Shown one piece after another: positions 6,896 through 16,072 of a stretch of DNA of 21,894 bases. The notes beneath the pieces are model-generated. The model worked only from the letters and a program-made list of their open reading frames with translations, had not been told where the DNA came from and ran no database searches. Origin of the DNA: JANQRV01 sp964533785 (GTDB lineage Bacteria; Bacteroidota; Bacteroidia; Chitinophagales; Saprospiraceae); the NCBI GenBank assembly GCA_964533785.1, contig CAZHNG010000084.1, positions 1 through 21,894 on the forward strand. The letters run 5' to 3'. Position 1 is the stretch's first letter; each line of letters starts with the position of its first letter. The translations under genes and the position numbers were made by a program.

Positions 6896-8023
6896 ATGAA
6901 AAGAATATTAAACGGGCTAATCATTTCATTACTCTTCCTTACCAATTCTATTTATGGGCAGGTGACTATAAGCCCTCTTTTTCAAACGGAGGAGGTATTT
7001 CATCTGGATTATTTATTTAAATTCAATATCGTAAACCTAACCCCTCAACCCATAACAGGACATGTACTTATCAGCATCGAAAACGGAGGGAGAGAACCTA
7101 TTGCACAAATAGCATCCTATCCCTTCGAAATTGCAGGGGGGAGTATGGTAAGGGAATCGCAAATTTCTTGGGCCGGAGGTTTAAAGTTAGGTAGTAGCGA
7201 ATTAGCAGGCTTTTTACAGCGCTCGGGAAAATTACCCTTTGGGGCCTATGTCTTCTGTTATCAATTTATTGAAGAAAATTCCCAACAATCCATTGATGAA
7301 AATTGCCAGGAAAAAACGATAAAAGTATTTGGTTTACCCGAACTGGTAAGTCCTTACGATGGAGAATCGTTGAAAAACCTATTTCCAATGCTTACCTGGA
7401 AAGCGCCTTTACCTTTGGGAGTGGGAAGTGCTAATGTCTCTTATGAATTGAGATTAGTAAAAATAACTGAGGGACAATCAGATATACAAGCTCTTATGAC
7501 TAATATTCCGATACTGAATGTCCGAAACCTGAATGCTACTTTTTTGCCGTATCCATTGAGTGGAATACCGCTGCGTAAAGAAGAAACTTATGCCTGGCAG
7601 GTAACAGCATACCTGGGGAATTCGGAAATTGGTAAAACCGATATCTGGACATTTGACTTCAAACAAAAAAACACGGCATTAGCAAAAGAGGAAAAAAATT
7701 CCATTAGCTATTCCTATGCCTCTACCAAAAGGAAAGGCGCTTATTATTTGATGAAAAATGATATTCACCTGGCCTATGATAACCGTACTTATGAAACAGA
7801 ATTAAACTACAGGATTTATGAGAACAGTTTCTTGAGTAGTCATATAACAGACCTTCCTCAGGTTGATTTGGAACCAGGGTTGAATAAAATTCAAATAAAA
7901 GGTAATGATATTTCAGGCCTGGAATCAGGGAAATACTATACGCTGGAAATAAAGGATACTCAAAAAATGAGTTACTACCTATTGTTCAAATATTTAGCTG
8001 AGATAGTTCAGAATCATCCATAA
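6896..8023 (+). CDS. Secreted Ig/FN3-like protein (375 aa)
   Basis: Residues 1-21 are a signal peptide (MKRILNGLIISLLFLTNSIYG before QVT). Residues 22 to about 145 form a beta-rich domain with two cysteines (FCYQF and ENCQEK) that may pair. Residues about 148-255 have a fibronectin type III or Ig-like pattern known from Bacteroidota exported proteins: PELVSPYDGESL, FPMLTWKAPLP, YELRLVKITEGQ, then YAWQVTAYLG and WTFDFK. The remaining 120 residues are also beta-rich. The family has no known enzymatic function, so it is probably a structural or binding partner of the barrel or the giant proteins. The gene starts 12 bases after the barrel gene, so the two are very likely cotranscribed. Confidence 0.85.
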   Translation: MKRILNGLIISLLFLTNSIYGQVTISPLFQTEEVFHLDYLFKFNIVNLTPQPITGHVLISIENGGREPIAQIASYPFEIAGGSMVRESQISWAGGLKLGSSELAGFLQRSGKLPFGAYVFCYQFIEENSQQSIDENCQEKTIKVFGLPELVSPYDGESLKNLFPMLTWKAPLPLGVGSANVSYELRLVKITEGQSDIQALMTNIPILNVRNLNATFLPYPLSGIPLRKEETYAWQVTAYLGNSEIGKTDIWTFDFKQKNTALAKEEKNSISYSYASTKRKGAYYLMKNDIHLAYDNRTYETELNYRIYENSFLSSHITDLPQVDLEPGLNKIQIKGNDISGLESGKYYTLEIKDTQKMSYYLLFKYLAEIVQNHP

Positions 8024-8055
8024 GCAGTTAGGTGATCAAAGCAATACATAATCTC

Positions 8056-8649
8056 ATGACAATGATGAATCGTTCATTTTGGTTATTATCGTTAGTGTTC
8101 TCTCTTGGGAATTGTTTGCCATCGGAGATGAAAATCAGTGATTATATTAACAATCCTGACAATGGAATAATACAGGAAAAAGAAGTTGGAGCTTTTAAAT
8201 TTCAAGTTCAATATTTACCATTAGCCTATCAAGCAAAATACGCTGACAATCCGAAAGAGTTACTCGGTCATCAATATTTCAAAATGGTGATCCAGGCTAC
8301 AGGAGAAGACCAAAAGTTCAAGGAGGTAGTTGCCGAAACTCTAACGGGCGATGTTGAAAAAATTATTAATCAATTGCGGTTTCATCTGCAGAATAACTTA
8401 CGTGTTTATTCAGATAAAGGCCTGATGCCTTGTGTTTTATATCATGCCTTGCCTATGAATTTTCAAGAGAGAGGCCTGGAATTACTGTTGGTCTTTAAAG
8501 ACAAAAAAGTAACGCAAACAGAAGAATTTACATCGGATTTGATATTTGAATTCGAAGATCAATACTTAACAAATAAGACGATCAAATTAACATTTTCAAA
8601 AGAACATCTCAATCGCATCCTAGATTACTGTAAAAAGCATATCTCATGA
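8056..8649 (+). CDS. Small exported lipoprotein-like protein (197 aa)
   Basis: I choose the ATG at 8056 because it is preceded by ATCTC, as at 100 and 8646, and leaves a compact export signal (MTMMNRSFWLLSLVFSLGNC). In-frame alternatives are a GTG at 8032 and ATGs at 8062 and 8065. The cysteine at the end of the hydrophobic run suggests a lipoprotein, but Asn at -1 (LGNC) departs from the usual lipobox, so lipidation is uncertain. The mature part is alpha/beta without recognisable catalytic motifs (KEVGAFKFQVQYLPLAYQ; LLLVFKDKKV; IKLTFSKEHLNRI). In general layout it resembles small lipoproteins beside other Bacteroidota RHS-type loci. Its stop overlaps the start of the giant gene (ATGA), which indicates translational coupling. 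Confidence 0.8.
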   Translation: MTMMNRSFWLLSLVFSLGNCLPSEMKISDYINNPDNGIIQEKEVGAFKFQVQYLPLAYQAKYADNPKELLGHQYFKMVIQATGEDQKFKEVVAETLTGDVEKIINQLRFHLQNNLRVYSDKGLMPCVLYHALPMNFQERGLELLLVFKDKKVTQTEEFTSDLIFEFEDQYLTNKTIKLTFSKEHLNRILDYCKKHIS

Positions 8650-11600
8650 TTAATAGAAACAAACAATTTAAACGTATCATAGCGGCAGTATTGGCTATCA
8701 CGGTACTAAACCAAGCCATATTTCCATCTGTTGCTTTAGCACTCACCAGCGGACCATCCCAACCAGAAGTCGAAGCATTTCAGCCAGTAGGGACTACCGA
8801 TATGGTGGATTTATTTACGGGAGATTTTAATTACAACATTCCTTTGTGCGATGTGGATGGGTATCCCATAAACTTATCTTATCAATCGAACCCGAGAATG
8901 GAGGATGAAGCCAGTTGGGTCGGTTTGGGATGGAGTTTAAACCCTGGAGTGATAAACCGGGAAGTTAGAGGGTTTCCAGATGATTTTAGGAATGAACAAA
9001 TAATCAAGGAAACAAATATAAGAAATGAAGTAACGGTTGGAGTGGGAGCAAGTCCAGGATTGGAATTTTTCGGTCTGTCCCAACGTGCCTTTGATATTAG
9101 TGGTGGTATTCATTACAATACTTACAGAGGATTCGGTACTTCTTTAAATATTGCACCTTCGATCATGCTTGGCAAACCGAATAGTTTATATTCGACAAAT
9201 GTTGGGCTAGGTGTTTCATTAAATTCGAATTCCGGGCTTGATCTTTCGGCCAATGTTGGACTAGGTTTACCTACCAGTTTACGATTATTAAATAATATCA
9301 ACTTAAGTGCCAACTACAATTCACGACAGGGCTTGAAGTATATTAACTATGGAAGCAATCTGATGTGGATGAAACTGCTTCGTTTAAATCCCCGATTTGG
9401 CGGAACCATTAACTTTGGTCAATTCACTTATTTCCCGGTAAGTCCTATGCCCATCCACAATTCATCCTATTCCTTTCAAGGTAAATTAGGATCAGCTTTC
9501 TACGGGGCTTTTCCCCACGGGGCCGTCAGAGGGTACTTCACAGAACAATCATTACGGGATAATGTAATGGAACAGAGAGCATATGGGTATTTACATTTGG
9601 AGGAGGCAGTTGAAGATGACTTGGCTTTGATGGATTACAACACAGATCGGGAAATGATACAAGAGGATATGCCTAATTTGCCTATGGCGTACGGTACTTA
9701 TGACCTGTTTACCATCAGCGGGCAAGGAATTGGGGGACAGTTCCGGGCGACGAGAAATGATGTTGGTATTTTGAGGCAGAGACAATTCATAAATAATAGT
9801 GTCTCAGGTGATGGTGGCGGAGAATTTGGGGTTGGTCCTTTGTCCTTCCACAACGGGTTGGATGTCAATATAGGCACATCCAATTCAACAGCTGGTATGT
9901 GGCACCGTAATAATAAAGCAAAAGATGTATTTCCTTTTACAAAACAAGATCGACTCTATGAATCTGTTTTTTTCAAAGGTTCCGGCGAAAAGGTAGCGAC
10001 CAATTCTAGCTTTTTGAATAAAATCGGAGGTATCAAACCAGTTTTGAACGAAATTACTAAACGCGGAGCAACCATTACGGCACAGCCTGTATTCATAACA
10101 CAACAGAATAAAATTGATGAAACCTCAATAGCTTTTCGCAATCGTTTGGAAAGAAACGATCGCGAGGTGCGAAATCAGATTTTTAGCTATTTGACAAATC
10201 AAGAGGCACAAAATGCTGGATTGGATAGAAAGATTAAAAGTTATAGCATAAATCAACTTATTTATAGTGATTGTCTAAGCAACCCCATTGATAATGAGTT
10301 TACTCGTACGGTAGACTTTCCTGCTCATCACATCGGTGAAATAAAAATTACCCAAACAGATGGTAGCCGCTATGTTTATGGCATTCCCGCTTATAACAAT
10401 ACACAAAGAGAAGTTGCATTCAGTATTGACGCTCCTGATATGGAAACCTTACAACTGGATAGTGATAAGTACACTTTAGCGAACTACCAGCTCGGGGACA
10501 ATTCAGTAAATAATAGCCGTGGTAGAGAACATTTTTTTGATGCTACTGAAATTCCGGAATATGCTCACTCCTATTTGTTAACTGCGGTCTTATCGCCTGA
10601 TTATGTTGATATTACCGGAGATGGAATCACAGACGACGACCTAGGAAATGCGGTTAAGTTTAATTACACAAGAATAACTGGAAATCAGGGAGACGACCTG
10701 GATTACAAATGGCGTATTCCATTCCAGGCTGGTTGGGCCCGTTACATGGAAGGTAACCGATCTGATGGGAGAGATGACAAGGCAAGTTATTTATACGGCG
10801 AAAAAGAAATATGGTATTTACATTCCATCGAATCAAGAACAATGGTAGCGCAATTTTATTTGTCCGATCGTTTGGATGGCTTAGGCGTTGTCGGTGAAGA
10901 TGGTGGCAAGAGTTCGCAAATTAAATTGAAAAAACTAGATAAAATTAGTCTTTTCTCAAAGTCCGAACTGAAATCCAATCCTCTTAACCCTATACCCATT
11001 AAAAATATTCATTTTGAATATAATTATAAATTGTGTGAGGGAATACCTAATCACGAAAATTATCGAGTAAATGAAACACCTGAACCAAATGATGGAATTG
11101 AGGAAGGAAAATTAACTTTAGAAAAGGTCTATTTCACTTACGGTTTAAACGAACATGGAAAATTAAATCCCTACAAATTTTCATACCACGAGGAACATGC
11201 TGAAAATAATCCCAATTATGCTATGGGTCACGTAGATCGTTGGGGAACTTATAATGTTAATGGAAACGACTTGCCACCCAATCATGAGTTTCCATACGCC
11301 AATCAAAATCAAACGCAGGCAAACCAAAACGCAGGGGTATGGAACTTAACACAAATCACTCTTCCTTCCGGTGGTAAAATCAATGTAGAATACGAGGCCG
11401 ATGATTATGCCTTTGTACAAGATAAGCGCGCAGGACAGATGACTATGATTCATGGGTTTACTAATGAGGTTGGTGGGACTATCAGCAATGAACTATACAC
11501 TTCAGAAAATGACGTTAACCAATACATCGTAATTGATAATGTAATAGGGACTACTCCTGAAGAAGTAAAAAAGCTTTACCTGGAGGATGTTGAAAAAATG

Positions 11601-14600
11601 TATTTTAAATGTTTAGCTAATGTAAATGGCGAAGGAGCTTGGGAATACGTTAAAGGCTATCTAGAATACGATAAGGCCGGCGTTACGGTAGATGTAACAG
11701 GTAAATTATTCATTCCGATAAAAACAATAAATATTCGAGGAGGAGTAGCACATCCGATCGCCTACGCCAGTTGGCAAAAGATGCGCTTAGAACTTCCCCA
11801 GCTTGCTTATCCTGGATATGAAGCTGATGATCCTATAGAGGCGACTATTGAATTTGTTTTGGGTGCCGGAAGAGCATTAGGTGGCCTTTTAAAAGGTTTT
11901 AGCCGCTATGCTATCGATAAGAACTGGGGGAAGAAAATTGACACAAACAACAGAGCTTTTGTTCGCCTGGCTAATCCTAATTTTAACAAGTATGGAGGTG
12001 GCAGCCGGGTCAAGTCAATCAAAATTTCTGATGAATGGAACATAGTTAATGGTTTAGCCAATGAATATGGGCAAAATTACGCCTACAAAACCAAAAAAAT
12101 AGTGAATGGTGATGAAATTATGATCAGTAGTGGAGTGGCAGCTTATGAACCTTTAATAGGGGGAGAAGAAAACATGATGCGCCAACCTTTACCCTATAAA
12201 GTAGAAAGAGTACTGGCGCCTGACGACCACTTTTATACAGAAACTCCGATTGGTGAATCCTTATTTCCTGCTCCCGTAGTGGGATACAGCGAAGTTACTA
12301 TTCGCAATCTGGAGTACACTGGTGTTGAGGGTATAGGCAAAACGATTCATAAATTCTATACTGCCAAAGATTTTCCGGTGCAAGTTGACTTCACTGAAAA
12401 GAAGCCCCAAAGAGTAAAACCTGATCCGTTACTAAATTTAATCCGGTTCAATTCTACTGATTTTTTGACGGTTTCTCAAGGATTTGTGGTAGAAGTGAAT
12501 GATATGCACGGTAAGCTGAAATCCGTACAATCTTTTGATAAAGATCATTCATTACTAAATTCCACTACATACAATTATAAAGTCGATAATGTTAATGGAC
12601 TAACGCAGCAATTAGATAATAAGGTGACAGCTATCAATGACGATGGTAGCATAGTGAATGGGCTGGAATTGGGATTAGATGTAGATATTTGGCACGAAAT
12701 GCATGAAGAAAATAATAACACCCTGGGAGCAGGCGCAGAATTAAATCTAGACGGTTTTATCATTCCTTTTCCGTTACCCCTACCCCCGGTCGTAGTACCA
12801 ACAGTATTTCCAAGTGTACAATTCGAAACCACGCGCCTCCAAACTGCTGTCACTACCAAATTTATTAAACGCTTCGGTATCCTGGATGAAGTAGTCGTCA
12901 TGGACAAGGGCTCTACCATTACAACTGAAAATATCCTATTTGATAGTGAAACCGGCGATGTGTTGCTGACCAAAACCCAAAATGAATTTGAGGATGCCAT
13001 GTACCAGTTTACTTATCCTGCCCATTGGGCATACGAAGGAATGGAACAGGCTTATCAGAATATTGGCGCATTAGTGACTAGTCCTACCGGATTACCAGGG
13101 GGGCTACTACCTTCCGAATTTAAACCTAACTTCTATCCGGGAGATGAGCTTGTGATTAATCGTACCGCTTCCGACATCCCACTGGAAGGTAGATACTGGA
13201 TCAGCGAACCCACCACGGAAGGACCCTATTATGTGATTAACGACGAAGGGCAATTACTAAATCATACCGGAGAATCATTGACCATTAAAGTCATCCGCTC
13301 CGGTAGGCGCAATTTGGCTGGAGTGCCGATAGGAAAGGTAGTGACCCGAAAGAATCCAATATCTGGTAATCAATTAGTTATAGATGATTCTGCCTCAGAA
13401 GCATTGGAGGCCAGCGCTATAACCTTCGGTGAGGATTGGTTAATGCGGTGCCAGGAAATGGATAATAATCAAGGAAGTACCATCAATGATGGACAGACTA
13501 TTATCAATGGAGGCACCTATTCTACTGTAACCGGTTATGTGGTAAATCCTTATACACAGGGCCTAAAAGGATGTTGGCGACCGACGGACACCTATGTATT
13601 TTATGGAGAGCGGAATCCTGGCGACTTATCAGGGCACACCCATATCCAAACGGATGGCCTGATTAATGAATTCGAAGCATTTTGGCAATATTCAAATGGA
13701 GCATGGTCCCCCATCACCAGCAGTGTTAATTGGACGCGCAGCAATACCATAAACGCCTACGATCAGCGGGGTAATGAAATCGAAAACCGCGATGCTCTCG
13801 GCATATTCTCGGCTGCCGCTTTTGGTTATAATCAAAACCGCGTGGTAGCGGTAGCCAGTAATGCCCAGTTTAGTGAAATATTATTTGATGGATTTGAAGA
13901 TTATCAATATGATAACGATTGTGCAACGGTCACGCCGTACCGCAGGGTGAAATTATTTAGCCCGGCAGAGGAAACCCAGGGTGCTTATGAAATTGTTGAA
14001 GGTATTGCCCACACGGGAAAACATTCTTTATTAATAGGGCCTTACACCTCTGGCAAAATCAATATCTTTGAAGAATGTATTGTCGACGATGGAATGGGAA
14101 CTAACAACCAACCACCTGATCCTTGTATTTGGAATTTACAGCCTGAATATTGTAAAGATTTTAGTTATTCTTTTTCTGCATGTTGTACCACCGATGATTT
14201 TTCGCAGGATAATTTAAACTATCATTGGTTGTTTTTGGAACCGGAAGGGAGTGTCATCGCTGATATAACGACAAGTGGAAACATCGACTACGTAACAAAT
14301 ATTTCCTTTCCTACCGCAGATGAAAACTACGCTCTCAGACTTACGGTCACAGATGAAGGAGGTTTAAGTACTACTGAAATTTTTAACTTCAATGTAGTAG
14401 AAGATGATTGTGCCCAACAATTGCAAGGACAAAGCAATAACCCTTGCGATGATCCACAACAATTTATTGCAGTCCGAGCACTGGTAGAGGAATGCGAGCC
14501 CTATTCTTCTGTTGGAAATGGTACCGTTACCAATAACTGTTGTGCTTGTTTGCCAATGCTTAAATTGCAAGAAAAAGAATACCTGGTATCGCTTTGGTAT

Positions 14601-15047
14601 GGAAATAACAATACGCTGTTTAATGGATCTTCGTTTAATCCTTCCTTTTCACCAAACCTTCGGATTAGCTATACCTACAACAATAACGATTACAACATAG
14701 AACTTCAACCAGTCGGACCCTTCATAGAAGGCTGGCAACAATACGAAGCCAAAATCAACATTCCCGGTGATTTGGAAAACGTTACATTGTCCTTGGAAAA
14801 TGAAGATGATGGAACCTATATGTATATCGACGACATCAGAATACACCCTTGGCTTTCCAATATGCAGTCTTATGTATATGATTATCAGAGCATGCGCTTA
14901 ATGGCCACCTTAGACGATAGAAATTACGCCACATTCTACGAATACGACGATGCGGGAATTTTAACCCGGATCAAAAGAGAAACTGAAAAAGGAGTGATGA
15001 CGGTGCAGGAATCCCGCACTATGTTGAGTCCTACTGAAATAGAATAG
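8646..15047 (+). CDS. Giant SpvB-like / RHS-lineage secreted protein (2133 aa)
   Basis: Residues 1-32 are a signal peptide cleaved after ALA. The N-terminus has the Bacteroidota RHS-family signature LTSGPSQPEVEAFQPVGTTD, MVDLFTGDFNYNIPL, then EASWVGLGWSLNPGVINREVRGFPDDF (to about 114), like the SpvB/TcB-type shell start. Residues about 127-265 are a Gly/Ser-rich, strand-like region. A calcium-type motif VDITGDGITDDDLG lies near 655. A Pro/hydrophobic run (IIPFPLPLPPVVVPTVFP, about 1371-1388) precedes the conserved core VTTKFIKRFGILDEVV...FTYPAHWAYEGM. Residues about 1748-2070 look like a jelly roll with a PKD-like domain inside (about 1837-1921). Residues 2076-2133 are one YD repeat (NYATFYEYDDAGILTRIKRETEKG). 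No catalytic domain is evident. The TAG stop is the first three bases of an inverted repeat. The protein is probably extracellular and pairs with the YD protein downstream. Confidence 0.92.
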   Translation: MINRNKQFKRIIAAVLAITVLNQAIFPSVALALTSGPSQPEVEAFQPVGTTDMVDLFTGDFNYNIPLCDVDGYPINLSYQSNPRMEDEASWVGLGWSLNPGVINREVRGFPDDFRNEQIIKETNIRNEVTVGVGASPGLEFFGLSQRAFDISGGIHYNTYRGFGTSLNIAPSIMLGKPNSLYSTNVGLGVSLNSNSGLDLSANVGLGLPTSLRLLNNINLSANYNSRQGLKYINYGSNLMWMKLLRLNPRFGGTINFGQFTYFPVSPMPIHNSSYSFQGKLGSAFYGAFPHGAVRGYFTEQSLRDNVMEQRAYGYLHLEEAVEDDLALMDYNTDREMIQEDMPNLPMAYGTYDLFTISGQGIGGQFRATRNDVGILRQRQFINNSVSGDGGGEFGVGPLSFHNGLDVNIGTSNSTAGMWHRNNKAKDVFPFTKQDRLYESVFFKGSGEKVATNSSFLNKIGGIKPVLNEITKRGATITAQPVFITQQNKIDETSIAFRNRLERNDREVRNQIFSYLTNQEAQNAGLDRKIKSYSINQLIYSDCLSNPIDNEFTRTVDFPAHHIGEIKITQTDGSRYVYGIPAYNNTQREVAFSIDAPDMETLQLDSDKYTLANYQLGDNSVNNSRGREHFFDATEIPEYAHSYLLTAVLSPDYVDITGDGITDDDLGNAVKFNYTRITGNQGDDLDYKWRIPFQAGWARYMEGNRSDGRDDKASYLYGEKEIWYLHSIESRTMVAQFYLSDRLDGLGVVGEDGGKSSQIKLKKLDKISLFSKSELKSNPLNPIPIKNIHFEYNYKLCEGIPNHENYRVNETPEPNDGIEEGKLTLEKVYFTYGLNEHGKLNPYKFSYHEEHAENNPNYAMGHVDRWGTYNVNGNDLPPNHEFPYANQNQTQANQNAGVWNLTQITLPSGGKINVEYEADDYAFVQDKRAGQMTMIHGFTNEVGGTISNELYTSENDVNQYIVIDNVIGTTPEEVKKLYLEDVEKMYFKCLANVNGEGAWEYVKGYLEYDKAGVTVDVTGKLFIPIKTINIRGGVAHPIAYASWQKMRLELPQLAYPGYEADDPIEATIEFVLGAGRALGGLLKGFSRYAIDKNWGKKIDTNNRAFVRLANPNFNKYGGGSRVKSIKISDEWNIVNGLANEYGQNYAYKTKKIVNGDEIMISSGVAAYEPLIGGEENMMRQPLPYKVERVLAPDDHFYTETPIGESLFPAPVVGYSEVTIRNLEYTGVEGIGKTIHKFYTAKDFPVQVDFTEKKPQRVKPDPLLNLIRFNSTDFLTVSQGFVVEVNDMHGKLKSVQSFDKDHSLLNSTTYNYKVDNVNGLTQQLDNKVTAINDDGSIVNGLELGLDVDIWHEMHEENNNTLGAGAELNLDGFIIPFPLPLPPVVVPTVFPSVQFETTRLQTAVTTKFIKRFGILDEVVVMDKGSTITTENILFDSETGDVLLTKTQNEFEDAMYQFTYPAHWAYEGMEQAYQNIGALVTSPTGLPGGLLPSEFKPNFYPGDELVINRTASDIPLEGRYWISEPTTEGPYYVINDEGQLLNHTGESLTIKVIRSGRRNLAGVPIGKVVTRKNPISGNQLVIDDSASEALEASAITFGEDWLMRCQEMDNNQGSTINDGQTIINGGTYSTVTGYVVNPYTQGLKGCWRPTDTYVFYGERNPGDLSGHTHIQTDGLINEFEAFWQYSNGAWSPITSSVNWTRSNTINAYDQRGNEIENRDALGIFSAAAFGYNQNRVVAVASNAQFSEILFDGFEDYQYDNDCATVTPYRRVKLFSPAEETQGAYEIVEGIAHTGKHSLLIGPYTSGKINIFEECIVDDGMGTNNQPPDPCIWNLQPEYCKDFSYSFSACCTTDDFSQDNLNYHWLFLEPEGSVIADITTSGNIDYVTNISFPTADENYALRLTVTDEGGLSTTEIFNFNVVEDDCAQQLQGQSNNPCDDPQQFIAVRALVEECEPYSSVGNGTVTNNCCACLPMLKLQEKEYLVSLWYGNNNTLFNGSSFNPSFSPNLRISYTYNNNDYNIELQPVGPFIEGWQQYEAKINIPGDLENVTLSLENEDDGTYMYIDDIRIHPWLSNMQSYVYDYQSMRLMATLDDRNYATFYEYDDAGILTRIKRETEKGVMTVQESRTMLSPTEIE

Positions 15048-15142
15048 ACTTGTCTAATAAGGAAAATAAGCACTAAACTTTAAAAAACTGGAAAAACTCA
15101 CACCCTTTTCTATCCAACAACAAAAACTAATAGACAAGTCTA
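15045..15142. repeat. Short element bounded by 12-bp inverted copies TAGACTTGTCTA / TAGACAAGTCTA
   Basis: TAGACTTGTCTA (15045-15056) and TAGACAAGTCTA (15131-15142) are exact reverse complements, and each is itself a palindrome around two bases (TAGAC-nn-GTCTA). They bound 74 bases between the giant gene and the next. The left copy supplies the giant gene's TAG stop. ACAAGTCTAATG from the right copy (15134-15145) recurs at 59-70 near the left edge. It could be a miniature inverted-repeat element, a terminator-like cruciform or a regulator-binding pair. No clear target-site duplication is seen. Confidence 0.45.
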
Positions 15143-15225
15143 ATGGATAAACAGGAAAATCATTGAGTCATTAAACCAACGACAAGCTGAATTGGAATCT
15201 TCTATTCAGAAATAAAAAAAATAAA

Positions 15226-15969
15226 ATGGAAAGGAGCACCTATACTCTAAAGCGGTTAAGTCGATTTTTTTCGCCTAAATTATTTTGCATGAAGCTATTT
15301 ATCGTACAACTGTACTTATTGGGAGATCTGCAAATAGCTATATCTCAATCTCCATACGACCTATTGCAAAGTATTGCCGATACCTATACCAAGCAGGCAT
15401 CTATTTCCTTTTCAGTGGATCTTAAATACTACGAATTAGGACAAAATATCCCCATCCATACCCTACAAATGCAAGTTGCCAAAAGGGGCAGCTCATATTA
15501 TTCTAAATTTGACAGGTTTGAGCAATACATGGGCAAAACCGCATTGCTAGAAGTGGATCATAATAGCAAAGAAATATACTTATCCGAAACCGGTAAGCAC
15601 CAAAAGCTTCCCGGAGCGGTAGACATAAGCCGGCTTAAATCCATAGCTACCGAATATGGTTTGCAATTACATACATTCGATCCGGGCAATGGGTTATGTG
15701 GCCTGCGCTTCGAAGCACCACAGGCCTCACAAACCAGAATAGACATCATCTTCGATGAAGCTTACCGCATTGTAAGAACAGAAACGATCATTAAAGTTGA
15801 TCCTGCTTTATACTCGAATGAGCTGAATAATAAGAAAATTACGGCTGAGTTTAAGTACTGGCCTACCGATGATCACCTTATTGTTCCGCCGCTCAAGCAA
15901 TTTGTGGTCAAGCGAGGAAGTCAATTTTTACCAGCCTCTACCTACAAAGGCTTTACGATCATCAGATAG
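15226..15969 (+). CDS. Secreted 27-kDa protein of unknown function (247 aa)
   Basis: I do not recognise this family with confidence. The start at 15226 follows an A-rich stretch typical of Bacteroidota starts. An in-frame ATG at 15289 (residue 22) would give a more conventional signal peptide, MKLFIVQLYLLGDLQIAIS before QSPYD. The mature part begins with a helical stretch (YDLLQSIADTYTKQASI) and continues as alternating strands: FSVDLKYYELGQ, LQMQVAKRGSSYYSKFD, ALLEVDHNSKEIYLSE, TRIDIIFDEAYRIVRTE, ITAEFKYWPTDD. That order is reminiscent of LolA/LolB-type half-barrels that carry lipids or lipoproteins, but this is only a guess. It sits between the two giant genes, 103 bases before the second, so it is probably part of the same functional unit, perhaps a chaperone or assembly factor. 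Confidence 0.82.
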   Translation: MERSTYTLKRLSRFFSPKLFCMKLFIVQLYLLGDLQIAISQSPYDLLQSIADTYTKQASISFSVDLKYYELGQNIPIHTLQMQVAKRGSSYYSKFDRFEQYMGKTALLEVDHNSKEIYLSETGKHQKLPGAVDISRLKSIATEYGLQLHTFDPGNGLCGLRFEAPQASQTRIDIIFDEAYRIVRTETIIKVDPALYSNELNNKKITAEFKYWPTDDHLIVPPLKQFVVKRGSQFLPASTYKGFTIIR

Positions 15970-16072
15970 CAATTCTAACTGATTACAATAATACCAACAA
16001 TAAGATTTTTTGCGAAAGATCACACTCAAAACTCCATTTCACACTCTAAGTAATGATAAAACAATTATAATC

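Noticed and set aside
12575..13000. 141-codon minus-strand open frame
   Set aside because: It is antisense to the conserved core of the 2133-aa protein and has low-complexity Ser/Thr/Val composition. A shadow of the real gene.
15050..15083. Possible promoter (TTG, then TAAACTTTA) before the 247-aa gene
   Set aside because: The -7 element has an extra base relative to TAnnTTTG, and the TTG lies inside the inverted repeat. Too weak to annotate.
15144..15215. 24-codon open stretch reading KIIESLNQRQAELESSIQK before a stop
   Set aside because: It looks like a coiled-coil C-terminus but has no start codon and an in-frame stop just upstream. It is too short to call even a pseudogene.
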